From assembly GCA_019694165.1 (NCBI GenBank), contig JAIBCL010000044.1, positions 1-49,346 of the forward strand: DNA of 49,346 nucleotides, read 5' to 3'. Under the pieces are notes generated by a model that was not told where the DNA came from, did no database searches, and saw nothing but the letters and a program-made list of their open reading frames with translations. This DNA is from Verrucomicrobiaceae bacterium (lineage in GTDB: Bacteria; Verrucomicrobiota; Verrucomicrobiia; Verrucomicrobiales; Verrucomicrobiaceae). The translations under genes were made by a program, and so were the position numbers. Shown one piece after another: positions 25,301 through 33,748 of this stretch (positions are counted from its first letter, which is position 1; each line of letters begins with the position of its first letter).

Positions 25301-28300
25301 CCGAAGACGCCCACGCCTTCATTGTACGGTCCCGTGCCGCCGCCGCCGGCGCCGGTGATCGTGAGGTCGCCGTCCACCACCGTGGCCTCACTTTGATTTA
25401 TCAAGATCACGCCGAGCGAGCCGAAGGTGCCGAGGCCGCCGGTGCCATCGAGGGTGATGTTCCCGGCATTCGCGCCTGTGCCGGTGGAGCGGACAAACGC
25501 GAGACCCTCAATATCCACGCCGTCGTTCGAGGTGCCGGTGCCGTTGCCGGAGATGCCCGTGATCGAGATGTCGCCATCGACGGCGCTCACGCCCGTGCCC
25601 GTGCTGACGATGACGACGCCGATGCAAAACGTCACGCCGGTGCCGCCCGTGCCGTGCATGGTGATGCCGCCGGCCGCAGGGCCGGTGCCGGTGGAGGTGA
25701 CCGTGCCCGCGGTGTCCATGTAAATGCCGTAGGTGCGCGAAAGCGTGTTGGTGCAAGGCCCGGCAACGCCCGTGAGGTTGATGTTGCCGGCGCCCGAGGT
25801 CGTCACATTGCTCGATGAGCGGACGGCGATGCCACCGGCGAAATCGGTGCTGGCGCTGCCGCGCCCCTCGAAGGTGATGTCCGCACCGATGGTGCTGACC
25901 ACCGAAGCGCTGTTGATGCTGATGCCGACGTTGGCTCCGTTGGTGGGGTCAACGCCGCCGCGACCTTTCAGCACGATCTGCCCCGTGCCGGTGGACTGGA
26001 TCGTCGCTCCATCGAGGCGCACGCCCGGGAAGTTCCCGGTCGTCGTCACGGCCTGCTGATTGCCTTCCAGCGTGACGCCGCCGTCCACGGTCGTGAACTT
26101 CGCTCCGGTGGTCATCGTGACCCGACGGCTCGCCTTCGCGGTGATCGCGCCGGTGCCGGAGGTGTCGATGACAGCGCCCGCGCCGAGGTTCACGGTGTCC
26201 GTGCCTGGCGCTGCATCGTCATTTTGCAAATCGAGATCGAGGCTGGCTCCGGAGGCGAGGGCGATGCTGCCGTTCATGTTCACGGTGTCATTGCCAGTGC
26301 CGCCATTGATCGTGAGGCTCGGGAAGCTGGCGCCGGAGAATGCGCCGACGTTGATGGTGTCGTCGCCGCCCGCGCCATTGACCGTGATGCTCGTCACGCC
26401 CGCGAGCGGCAGATTGCCCGAGTCACCCGCGATGAACGCGCCGCCATCGACGCTGAAGTTCCGCCCCGCAGCGGCGAACTTGATGTTTCCCGCGGACGGT
26501 TCCGTGACAACGAGCGTGTCGCCATTGCCGCTGAGATCAGTGACGACGATGGCGTTGCCCGTGGTCGTGACGATGTAATCCGCCGCGCTAAATTCATCCG
26601 CGCCGATGTCGGGCGTGGCGGCGTTTCTCGCTTCGCCATCGAGGTCCGCAGTCACGCCCGCGATGGGCGCGCCCGCATTGAATGCGGGCGAGGAGGTGTT
26701 GGTGATGTGCAGGTCGGTCGTCGAGACGAAGAGAGGATCGCCGAAGAAGGAGTTCGCATCCTTGCCGGTGGCGGCCTGCCATGCGGCGAGTGTGGCGAGG
26801 TTGGTGCCGAGCCCGGCGCCTAGAGCGCCGGTGCGGAAGAAACCGGGCAGCGGTCCGGCGCTGTAGAAGACGTTGTTGTTCGAAGTGAGATTGGCGAACG
26901 TGCCCGTCGCCATGCCGATGGCGAAGCTGAGGGCGCTGGCACCGCCGGAGCCGGGGTCCTGGATGTTGGAGAAGATGTTGTCGCGCAGCTCCACGGTCGG
27001 GTCCGTGCCGGTGATGGCGATGCCGTAGCTGGGGAACTGGTTTGCGGTCGCTCCGCGATTGCCGGTCATGGAGATGGAGTTGGCAAGCACCCGCGTGGTG
27101 GAGCCGGCGACGCCGGCCACATAGATGCCCGCCGGTATGTCCGGACTCGTCGAATTGGCGATGACGCCGGAGATCATGTTGTTGGCGATGGTGTTCACAC
27201 CCGCGCCGCCCGCCACTGCGATGCCCACCGCAGAGAAGGTGGTGCTTTGGTTGACGCCGTTGATTTTGTTGCGGCTGACGCTGGCATTGGTCACACCACC
27301 CGCGACGGTGGTCGTTGCATCAACGAGCTGAATTCCGAGAGCGATGCCGATGGCGTCAAAAGCCTCATTCGTGTCGAGGCCGCCGACGCTGTTCTCGGTG
27401 ATCTGCGCGCCGTCATCATTGGAGACGGAAATGCCGACGCGGCGGACGCGGCTGGTGCCGGCGGCGGAGAGATCATTGCGGCGGATGACGGTGCCGGTGT
27501 TGGGGTTCGCGGCGCTGGCACCGGTGCTGACAATGCCGAAAATCACCTTCTGAATGCTGCAGTTCTCGATGCGGTTGTTGTCATTGTCCACGCCAGCGCC
27601 AACGGGAGACGCGCCGCCCAGGGCAATGCCGGCCAGCGATGTGGTCGGGTCCGCGCCGAGGACGTTGAGGTTCTTGAACGTGTTGTTCTGCGCGCCACCG
27701 GTCGCACCGGAGACACCGATGACGATGGTGTTCGCGGCGGTGCTGGTGTTGGTGATGGTCAGCTCGCGGATGGCGGCGCTGCCGCCGACGCCCGCCGGGG
27801 CGCTGGCACCGGTGGTGGAGCCATCGATGGTCACATTGTCCGCCTCGTTGAGCCGGATGAGCGACGTGCCCGAGGAGCCGGTGATGGCGCGCGGCGCGCC
27901 GCTGGGCCGGATCACGAGCGTAAAACCGATCGTGAATTCATTGAGCGAGACGGCTCCTGTCTCGCCCGTGAGATCGGAGGTGATGTTGATGGTGAGGTTG
28001 CCGTTCACGGCGCTGTTATTGATCGCCTCGAAAATGCCGCCGGCGTTCGTCAGCGAGGTGTAGGTCTCGCCCGTGCCCACATTGAAGGAGCCATTGATGG
28101 CGGGGAGAATGGAATACTGCGGTGGCGAGGTCGGCGGCGAGATGATGGTGTTCACACTCGAGCCGGAGAAGCCGGCAAACGAGCTGCACGCCACATTGCC
28201 CGCCGTGTCCTGCGCGACGACGAAGTAATCGATCGCGTCGGTGACCACCACGCCGCCGAGCAAGGCGTAGTCGAGGGTGCAGTTCCACACACCGTTTTGC

Positions 28301-30870
28301 ACCGTGCCGCTGAACAGGGTGGCGGCGGTGGAGACATACGCGCCGCCGTTCTTGCGGAAATAAATCCGCGGGGCAACCGGGCCGGTGGCCACGGCGACGA
28401 CGTCGCGGATCGTGACGGGCAGCACATAATTCGTCGTGGATCCCTTGGGGATCGGGGTGAACGTGATCACCGGCGCAATGAGGTCCTGGAAGATGAAGCC
28501 GCCCGCGTCCGCGCCGATATCGACGGGCGTGAGGCCGCTGCGCGTCTGGCCGTCGAAGTCATTGGTGACGCCGACATCCACGCCATTGCCCTCGGCTGGG
28601 GTGAGCACGGAGGTGCTGAGATGCAGATCGGGCGCGAGGTTCGTCGGATCGAGGAACTGGGGATTGGCCTCCAAGCTCTGGAAATCCTGGCCGACGACGG
28701 TCTGCCACGAGGGGAGATGGGCGACATCGAGCGAATTGAAGAAGCCGAGCGCGCTGACGCTGCCGTTGGCGAAGTAGAGGTTGTTGTCGATCGTGAGGCC
28801 GGCGGGATTGGGGGTGGTGCCGTTGAGCTTGATGGCGTAGTGGCTGCCGGTCGCACCGCCGTTGGAGCGGGCGTTGTAGAAAATGTTGTCACGGACGCTG
28901 CGCGTGCCGGCGGCGACCGTGCTGTTGAAGGCATAGGACGCGCCCGTGCCCGCCAGCGCGCTGCCACCGATGTAAATGCTGTTGTGGAAGAAGCTGTTTG
29001 TGCCCCCGGCTTCATTGATGCCGTTGATGCCCGTGGTGCTCGCATTGCTGGCGGCGGCGCCGATGGCATTGGTGGTGGCCGCGCCGATGGCGATCATGTT
29101 GTTGCGATAAACCGTGGTGCCGGCGGCGACGCGGATGCCATTGATCTCGGCAGCCGCACTGGTGGTGGCGACGCTGAGCCGCGAGATGGCGTTGCGCTCC
29201 ACAACATTCGCCGTGCTGCCGGTGAACTGGATGCCGGTGACCGCGCTGGCGGCGGTGGGGTTGCTGTTTCTCAGTTCGAAGATGGCGTTCTGCGACAGCG
29301 TGTGGCTTGTCACACTCCCCGCGATGCTGATGCCGATGACCGATGCCGAAGTGCTGGTGCCAGTCCCGATGTTGTTGGCCAGATTGCGGACCGTATTGGA
29401 GGTCAGCAGCGCAGCCGCGTTTGAAGTCTGCATCCCCACCACCTGAGACGCCGCACCCGTGGCGTTGAGCTGGATGGAGTCAGCGACCGTGCCGCCCACC
29501 AAGTTCGACGTGGCGCTCCATGAAGTGGTGGTGGTGATGTTCGCCCTCATGCCAAACACGACGAAATTGCCCGAGGCCCCGGCGTTCGTCACGCTGATGC
29601 CGCCGATGGTGTTGTTGTTCGAGGTCCAGTTGTCGCTGGTGAAATTGTAGATGCCATACACATCGGTGTTCGTCGTGGTGGTGGTCGAGAAGGTGAGCGC
29701 CCCCGTGGCCGACTGGCTGCCGATGGTATTGTTGTTCGTGTTGATCACGCCGGTTTGCGCTAAGATCCCGATGAACGGTGCGGTGGTGCTCGTGCCGCTG
29801 GAGATCACGCCGGTCATGCTCACGGCGGTGACGGTGTTGTTGTTGATGTTCGTCACCGCGCCGCCGTTGATGCCGTTGAAGGCGATGCCCGCGAACTTTA
29901 CGCCCGCTCCCGTCAGCGTGTAAGTGCCCGTCTGCAAACTGTTGGCATAACCGATGATGTTCCCGGTGATGGTGAAACCTTGCGCGCCGCTGGTGGAGGT
30001 GGTGTTTCCAATGTCCATCGCCCGATGGGTCACGGACGCCGTCCAGGTGCGCGTGCCGGTCTGGAAAAACCGGTTGTTGGTGATGGACCAGGTGTTGCAG
30101 CCGCCAATCGTCGCCACGCCGGCGCTGGTAATCGACGCATTGAAGAAATCGAAGATGTTGTTGTTGTTGATGACGATGCCGCTGTTGCCAATGGCCGTCG
30201 TGGTGGTGGAACCACTGCCTTGAATGGCCTTGGACGGCAGGTTCGATCCGGCAGGCCCGATGTTGTTGTTGGAGATCGTGTTGTTGTCGTTGCCATTGAC
30301 CGTGGCTGCATCCGTGCTGAAAAACACCACCGCGCCCGTCGTGGCCACCGTGGAGGAAACCGACCCCTGGAGATTGCAGTTCGTGATCACATTGCCCGTC
30401 GCGCCATTGATGAAGCGGATCGTGCTCGTGCCCGCCGTGGCCGAGACGGTGGTGTTGGCGATGGTCAGCGAGTTCCCGCCCGTGTTCAGGCCATCGATGG
30501 TCACATTGTCCGCCCCATCGAGATCAATGAGCGGACTGCCCGCCGCGATGGCCCCCGAGATCGTCCGCGCCGATCCGCCCGAGGGCGAGATGCCCACCGA
30601 TGTGTAGCTCGCGCTGCCCGTGCCGCTGGCACTCAGCACCGCCGGCGCCGTCTCCGTCGTATTCGCCGTCACGCTCATCGTCACCGCGCCCTGATGCGTG
30701 CCCGCATTGACCGCGTCAAAGGCATCCTTCAGCGTGGTGTAGCTCGTCGGCCCTGGCGTGCCCGCCGTGGCGGTGACAGAAACCTGCGCCGCCACCTGGC
30801 CGGTGATGAGGGCGAAGGCGAGCGGAACGACGACGCGGGACAAGAAGCGGAATGAGCGTGCGGTTTTCAT
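22321..30870 (-). CDS. Giant exported parallel beta-helix protein (2849 aa) with shared C-terminal domain
   Basis: From the ATG at 30870 (MKTARSFRFLSRVVVPLAFA) a signal peptide ends near QVAAQ, so the protein is exported. Residues ~30-790 are NosD/pectate-lyase-like beta-helix turns (DNVTIDGLNTGGNSLTIANT, NNNTVTAVSM, IINNNNIFDF). An Ig-like segment follows near 797-910 (APVITFTPIPKG), then a second beta-helix block (~927-1427). A linker with RTX-like GGDDTINVG and GGTGNDTVNMNG precedes ~360 residues of STGTG-rich turns, then a module ending YLGGTGNDVALTVLG. Residues ~2320-2848 form a domain with repeated N-x-S-G-x-V-x-F patterns (INESGQVTFLASL, GIWSELGGTGLQLLMRE), ending STAQVIVP. The same C-terminal domain ends the protein at 43520. 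No outer-membrane barrel or sorting tag is seen. Function is unknown; a surface or secreted adhesin-like protein is likely. Confidence 0.9.
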   Translation of the reverse strand: MKTARSFRFLSRVVVPLAFALITGQVAAQVSVTATAGTPGPTSYTTLKDAFDAVNAGTHQGAVTMSVTANTTETAPAVLSASGTGSASYTSVGISPSGGSARTISGAIAAGSPLIDLDGADNVTIDGLNTGGNSLTIANTTVSATAGTSTIRFINGATGNVITNCNLQGSVSSTVATTGAVVFFSTDAATVNGNDNNTISNNNIGPAGSNLPSKAIQGSGSTTTTAIGNSGIVINNNNIFDFFNASITSAGVATIGGCNTWSITNNRFFQTGTRTWTASVTHRAMDIGNTTSTSGAQGFTITGNIIGYANSLQTGTYTLTGAGVKFAGIAFNGINGGAVTNINNNTVTAVSMTGVISSGTSTTAPFIGILAQTGVINTNNNTIGSQSATGALTFSTTTTTNTDVYGIYNFTSDNWTSNNNTIGGISVTNAGASGNFVVFGMRANITTTTSWSATSNLVGGTVADSIQLNATGAASQVVGMQTSNAAALLTSNTVRNLANNIGTGTSTSASVIGISIAGSVTSHTLSQNAIFELRNSNPTAASAVTGIQFTGSTANVVERNAISRLSVATTSAAAEINGIRVAAGTTVYRNNMIAIGAATTNAIGAAASNASTTGINGINEAGGTNSFFHNSIYIGGSALAGTGASYAFNSTVAAGTRSVRDNIFYNARSNGGATGSHYAIKLNGTTPNPAGLTIDNNLYFANGSVSALGFFNSLDVAHLPSWQTVVGQDFQSLEANPQFLDPTNLAPDLHLSTSVLTPAEGNGVDVGVTNDFDGQTRSGLTPVDIGADAGGFIFQDLIAPVITFTPIPKGSTTNYVLPVTIRDVVAVATGPVAPRIYFRKNGGAYVSTAATLFSGTVQNGVWNCTLDYALLGGVVVTDAIDYFVVAQDTAGNVACSSFAGFSGSSVNTIISPPTSPPQYSILPAINGSFNVGTGETYTSLTNAGGIFEAINNSAVNGNLTINITSDLTGETGAVSLNEFTIGFTLVIRPSGAPRAITGSSGTSLIRLNEADNVTIDGSTTGASAPAGVGGSAAIRELTITNTSTAANTIVIGVSGATGGAQNNTFKNLNVLGADPTTSLAGIALGGASPVGAGVDNDNNRIENCSIQKVIFGIVSTGASAANPNTGTVIRRNDLSAAGTSRVRRVGISVSNDDGAQITENSVGGLDTNEAFDAIGIALGIQLVDATTTVAGGVTNASVSRNKINGVNQSTTFSAVGIAVAGGAGVNTIANNMISGVIANSTSPDIPAGIYVAGVAGSTTRVLANSISMTGNRGATANQFPSYGIAITGTDPTVELRDNIFSNIQDPGSGGASALSFAIGMATGTFANLTSNNNVFYSAGPLPGFFRTGALGAGLGTNLATLAAWQAATGKDANSFFGDPLFVSTTDLHITNTSSPAFNAGAPIAGVTADLDGEARNAATPDIGADEFSAADYIVTTTGNAIVVTDLSGNGDTLVVTEPSAGNIKFAAAGRNFSVDGGAFIAGDSGNLPLAGVTSITVNGAGGDDTINVGAFSGASFPSLTINGGTGNDTVNMNGSIALASGASLDLDLQNDDAAPGTDTVNLGAGAVIDTSGTGAITAKASRRVTMTTGAKFTTVDGGVTLEGNQQAVTTTGNFPGVRLDGATIQSTGTGQIVLKGRGGVDPTNGANVGISINSASVVSTIGADITFEGRGSASTDFAGGIAVRSSSNVTTSGAGNINLTGVAGPCTNTLSRTYGIYMDTAGTVTSTGTGPAAGGITMHGTGGTGVTFCIGVVIVSTGTGVSAVDGDISITGISGNGTGTSNDGVDIEGLAFVRSTGTGANAGNITLDGTGGLGTFGSLGVILINQSEATVVDGDLTITGAGGGGTGPYNEGVGVFGGAALRSTGTGAGAGTITIDGTGNGAAGGTESNGVSVRDAGSLITSVDGAVSITGTPGTGASTSGVRIGYNAGVVGAVTSTGTAPLTFNADSMFFDTGATIDAGTSIVTLRQKTNGTQINLGGADAAGVLGLTDAELDHVTAATLNIGDANTGMITISAAISRAAITNMNFASGADIVQQAGVDTLGGDVNVSAGSVGGHAYGAGVPGTEFAMLGASTGTLSFGSGPVLSLSLGSLASHEALDVNGKVNLTGLGLDLTGTWTPVFGDVMTIVNNDGTDAITGTFTGQPEGSIVIFNGEKLRLSYLGGTGNDVALTVLGEYVTVAGALALNVADFGAPSTVPGTLADATVVAGNVTFGDGDSVQMTLPAGKTVTAASAVISNIVGGSGPGVNTPGIIRFKTTGGTTLSSTNFTANGGLTLNLPSPEVTGSFVFEMVSPTQTIGSTVGNADYVVTLTIGNVTKVPAPVPSGIGDVVTGAAAPNASGADSGTTFDVLRRGGFLATDGTVVFPGNLLVGTGGVTLSPNNFMGLWKDGGTGLKLLARSGDAAPQAGTPAAAFDVLPTVPAINESGQVTFLASLAIGSGSPAATVDDDTGIWSELGGTGLQLLMRENDDVPGLTGIKVGAFASGAFATAKTGATTGEAAFCVAFKGASADTAMLRTSIVANDILVGIVARENSPAPGLSGETFGILTGNYSDPPRMDAAGNLAMCVQLKPSNRDSIWYQPVSGGTPVKVFAAGTAATGEVAPGTSGATFQKLYRPSIGGNGTLCFRALLNNNGDNSAGLANDGIWEGDVTNGFTCILRRGDDASKVIGLPGGAKVGNLWNGWLTATNRGAWKGWVDMDGNGSSAAPNDVHGIYTDLEGFMELLVKVGDSVTDIPGATFASMDLPVLADAADGQESEYIAFLGTVSGAGINAGNNKGLWRANAVDGQLHLALRTGDTMVTSQGTKTIANIDLPGSNTTDRRWEQPVMDGHGRILVLVTFVGGSTAQVIVP

Positions 30871-31564
30871 AGGAGGGATGGTGGCTGGTGGGAGGTGCGG
30901 GATGACAAAAAAAAATGAAAAGAAGGAGACAGGCCGCCGGAACAACGCCCGCTCAGTGAGAATTCCTCACCACGGCACGAATCCAGCCGGCGCGCAAAGA
31001 GCACGGAAGAAACAGCCTGTCAGTCAGACTTTTGACCGAGGCATCACGGCGCTGCGCGACTGGACGTGATGATCCTCCCGCCTGCTGGCGGCAGCAGGGC
31101 GCAGATGCCAGGAGGATCAGGTTCATGTCGGGTGAGAGCATGGGAGTCACAGTCACAGGTCAGCGAGCATTCGATACCGCCGCAGCGACCTTCGTTTCTC
31201 CTCCATCCACGTTCGCGCGTTCGCGGAGAAAAAGGAAACCCGTCACGACAAGGCCGGAAAAAATTTCCCGCCTCCGGGCGCGATGGTAGCCACTCACATT
31301 TTCCCCCGCAAGCGCATTGTCACGCCATGCGAAGGGCAGAAGCGGATTTCTTGTCACGCTTCCCGCACCTCCGAAAAACAAATATCACCAAAAGCGCGGT
31401 GCTCTGCCGCTCTCCGCGCCGGTTCGGGTCATCCGGTGTGTCTTGGGGATGAGATCAGCGATCTGAATGCTCCCGCCAGTTCGCTCTATCTGTCTCTCCT
31501 CACCGTTGCTCCCCTTTTTGTGAAACGAAACGCCGATGCTTCCGCAAGCATCACCGCCACCACC
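30871..31564. other. Gene-free 694-base region: leader of the giant gene and repeat-like structures
   Basis: I see no convincing gene here. On the minus strand the ~70 bases just before the giant-gene ATG are strikingly pyrimidine-rich (CTCCTTCTTTTCATTTTTTT, then CACCTCCCACC and CATCCCTCCT) with no Shine-Dalgarno. Bases 31042-31119 form nested inverted repeats. From about 31480 the plus strand is again pyrimidine-rich (CTATCTGTCTCTCCTCACC) just before the start of the decayed gene at 31565. Promoters cannot be called with confidence. Confidence 0.6.
31042..31119 (-). promoter_or_regulatory. Nested inverted repeats in the 5' leader of the giant beta-helix gene
   Basis: Three inverted repeats nest or abut: CATCACG/CGTGATG (31042-31048 with 31065-31071), TGATCCTCC/GGAGGATCA (31070-31078 with 31111-31119) and CCTGCTG-GCGG-CAGCAGG (31081-31098). 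On the minus strand the element sits 172-249 bases upstream of the giant-gene start, so if transcribed it would be a structured leader. It could instead be a dispersed palindromic repeat. No T-run follows. It resembles no riboswitch I can confirm. Confidence 0.5.
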
Positions 31565-32565
31565 ATGAAAACGACGCCTGCCTCCGCTCCCGGCCCAGCT
31601 CCTCGTTCTGGCGAACGAGCCTACGGGCTGCTCCTCGCCCCAGTGACGCCCAGCAAGGCTGGATGGCGCAGGCCTTCGACACCGGCACGTAGCCCGCGCA
31701 GCTCACCGCCGTCACCGGACGGCTGGCGAATGTCAGCGGCACCGTGCCGGCGAAGGCGGAGCTGTGGACCAGCGGCATCGCTGCCACCGTGCCCGCGACG
31801 AAGGTAGCGGACATCGGCCAGACGCCCGACTTCAGCAGCACCGCCGACGCACCTTACACCGTCACCACCGCCACCAGCCCGGTGCTCGCGGCTGGCACCC
31901 GCTATTGGATCTTCGTCTCCAATCCCAATCCCGGCGGCGGCAGCTTCAACTGGCGCAACAGCTTCTCCGCCGCCATCGCCGCCTCCACCTTTGGCGTCAC
32001 CCTGCCCAGCGTGCGGGCCAGCAGCACGAATGGCGGCACGAGTTGGAGCCCCTTCGGCACGGGCAATCGCCAGATTCTCTCCCTCACCGGCAATTGCATC
32101 GTCACCACCACCGCCGACTCCGGCACCGGCTCCCTCCGCCAGGCCCTCGGCGATGCCGCCGATGCCGCCAACCCCGGCGCGGACACCATCACCTTTGCCG
32201 CCGACCTCAGCGGGCAGAGCATCGAACTCAGCACCAACGTCCCCAGCGCTCAGGGCCAGACGGCGGTCAATGTGAACGACACGGGCGGCGTCACCATAGA
32301 TGCCAGCAGCCTGCCGGGCGGCATCCTGCTCACCCGGCCTTCGGGAGGCACCGGGGACGGCTACCACGCCTTCTACATCACCTCAGGCAGCAGCCTCACC
32401 CTGCGCGGTTTGACCATCGCGAGTTTCAAAGCGGGGACGAATCACGGCGGCGCCATCTTCAACAACGGCAGCCTCACGCTCGAGCGCTGCACCCTCACCG
32501 GCAACTCCACCGACTACAACGGGGGCGCGATTCATACTCCCGCGCAGCATGAACTTTCATTTTGA
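31565..32565 (+). pseudogene. Decayed choice-of-anchor/beta-helix exported protein gene
   Basis: An ATG at 31565 (MKTTPASAPGPAPRSG) is preceded by a pyrimidine-rich leader like those of the giant genes, but its frame soon leaves the body. The body frame carries QQGWMAQAFDTGT, then a TAG at 31690, then PAQLTAVTGRLANVSG and PAKAELWTSG, a choice-of-anchor R-type domain (GTRYWIFVSNPN, ASSTNGGTSWSPFG). From ~32100 follows a beta-helix start, VTTTADSGTGSLRQAL and GADTITFAADLSGQSIELS, with turns up to NGSLTLERCTLTGNSTDYNG. The frame then enters unrelated sequence (HTPAQHELSF) and stops at 32565, only a few helix turns in; family members are usually much longer. Frame break, in-frame stop and abrupt end together indicate a truncated, dead gene. 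Confidence 0.75.
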
Positions 32566-32619
32566 GAAGAACTGGAAGTTCAAGGTGAGCAGGGAGCATA
32601 TTTGCGGAAGCTTCCCGCT

Positions 32620-32638
32620 CATCTCGCGGAGCGAGATG
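32620..32638. repeat. Short hairpin downstream of the PfkB kinase gene
   Basis: CATCTCGC (32620-32627), loop GGA, GCGAGATG (32631-32638). It lies 33 bases past the minus-strand PfkB stop. It may help end that transcript, but there is no T-run, so it is not a clear intrinsic terminator. It directly follows the truncated end of the decayed gene. Confidence 0.5.
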
Positions 32639-32670
32639 GATGCTGTACTCGCTCCGCGCGCGGCCGGCGC

Positions 32671-33588
32671 TCACGCAAACGCGGTGAAGCCGCGCAGCTC
32701 GCCGATGCGGCCGGCCACGTCGTTTTTTGTCACGTCTTGCAGGCGCAGGGTGCTGAAGGCTTCGCAAGTGTAGCTCGCGGTCACGCTGCCGTGCACGACG
32801 GCGGTCTTGAGATCTTCGAAGGACGGCTTCGTCCGGCCATTCGCCGCAAGCCACCCGGCCATGCCGCCGAGAAAGGAATCGCCCGCGCCGGTGGGGTCGA
32901 AGACTTCGTGCAGCGGATAGGCGGAACACGCGAAGAAGTCCTCCGGCTTCTCGCCGAAGAGGAAGCTGCCGTGCTCGCCGCGCTTCACGACGACGAAGCG
33001 CGGCCCTTTGGCCTGCAGCTTGCGTCCTGCCGAAACGAGATTGCTCGTGCCGGCAAACTCGCGGGCCTCGCCTTCATTGATGACGAGGAGGTCGATCTTC
33101 TTCAGCACATCGTGCAGCCGCTCGTTCGCGATCTCGATCCACAGATCCATCGTGTCGGCGAGGATGAAATCGACGCCGTTGAGCTGCTCCAGCATCTGCA
33201 TCTGATTGTCGGGGCTCATGTTCGCTAGCACGGCGATCTTCGCGCCGGCGGCCGCGCCGGCCACAGCGGGCTTCCAGTGCTCCAGCACGTTGATGCCGAC
33301 TTTGTGCGTCGTGCGCGTGTTCATGTCGGCAAAGTATTCACCGGTCCAGGTGAAGGACTCGCCGCTGCTGCGCTCCACATTGTCGAGATTGATGCCGCGG
33401 CCTTCGAGCAGCGCGAGGTGCTCCTTCGGGAAATCATGGCCGATGACGCCCACGAGATGCACGGGGCGGGAGAACACCGTGGCCGCCAGCGCGGCGTAGG
33501 ATGCGGAACCACCGAGGAGGTTCTCCTTTTTGTCGGCGGGTGTGATGACGTTGTCGATGGCGACGGTTCCTGCGATGACGATGGACAT
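32671..33588 (-). CDS. PfkB family carbohydrate/nucleoside kinase
   Basis: The protein has 305 residues, the normal ribokinase-fold length. The N-terminal GGSASYAALAATVF is the family's substrate-side glycine-rich motif. The C-terminal signature EVFDPTGAGDSFLGGMAGWL (~230-249) contains the catalytic aspartate and the anion hole. It phosphorylates a sugar or nucleoside with ATP in the cytosol; the substrate cannot be read from the sequence, with adenosine-kinase-like and sugar-kinase readings both possible. The ATG at 33588 is preceded by a pyrimidine-rich leader (CCCCACGCCCCGCCCT) and no Shine-Dalgarno. It is divergent from the BON/OmpA-like gene. Confidence 0.92.
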   Translation of the reverse strand: MSIVIAGTVAIDNVITPADKKENLLGGSASYAALAATVFSRPVHLVGVIGHDFPKEHLALLEGRGINLDNVERSSGESFTWTGEYFADMNTRTTHKVGINVLEHWKPAVAGAAAGAKIAVLANMSPDNQMQMLEQLNGVDFILADTMDLWIEIANERLHDVLKKIDLLVINEGEAREFAGTSNLVSAGRKLQAKGPRFVVVKRGEHGSFLFGEKPEDFFACSAYPLHEVFDPTGAGDSFLGGMAGWLAANGRTKPSFEDLKTAVVHGSVTASYTCEAFSTLRLQDVTKNDVAGRIGELRGFTAFA

Positions 33589-33748
33589 AGGGCGGGGCGT
33601 GGGGATGGAGTGAAAAGTCGCTTGCCACCCGTCGGCGCGGTTTCAAAGTTCGCGCCCGGGGTCAAGCGGGCCGGATTATCCGTTCCACCAGTCCCCTGTC
33701 AACGCCGGACACCCCGCAGGCTCGTCACATGCTCCCGATCCCATAAAC

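Noticed and set aside
27247..29424. 725-codon open frame on the plus strand inside the giant gene
   Set aside because: It is antisense to a gene with a clear signal peptide, repeats and domains. Its translation is rich in D, A, G, R and H, typical of shadow frames in GC-rich DNA.
31078..31140. Possible TPP riboswitch on the minus strand (ACCCGACATGAACCTGATCC)
   Set aside because: The 3' half resembles the TPP consensus, but there is no upstream CTGAGA, the following stem does not pair as required, and the region fits nested inverted repeats instead. The gene downstream is not for thiamine.
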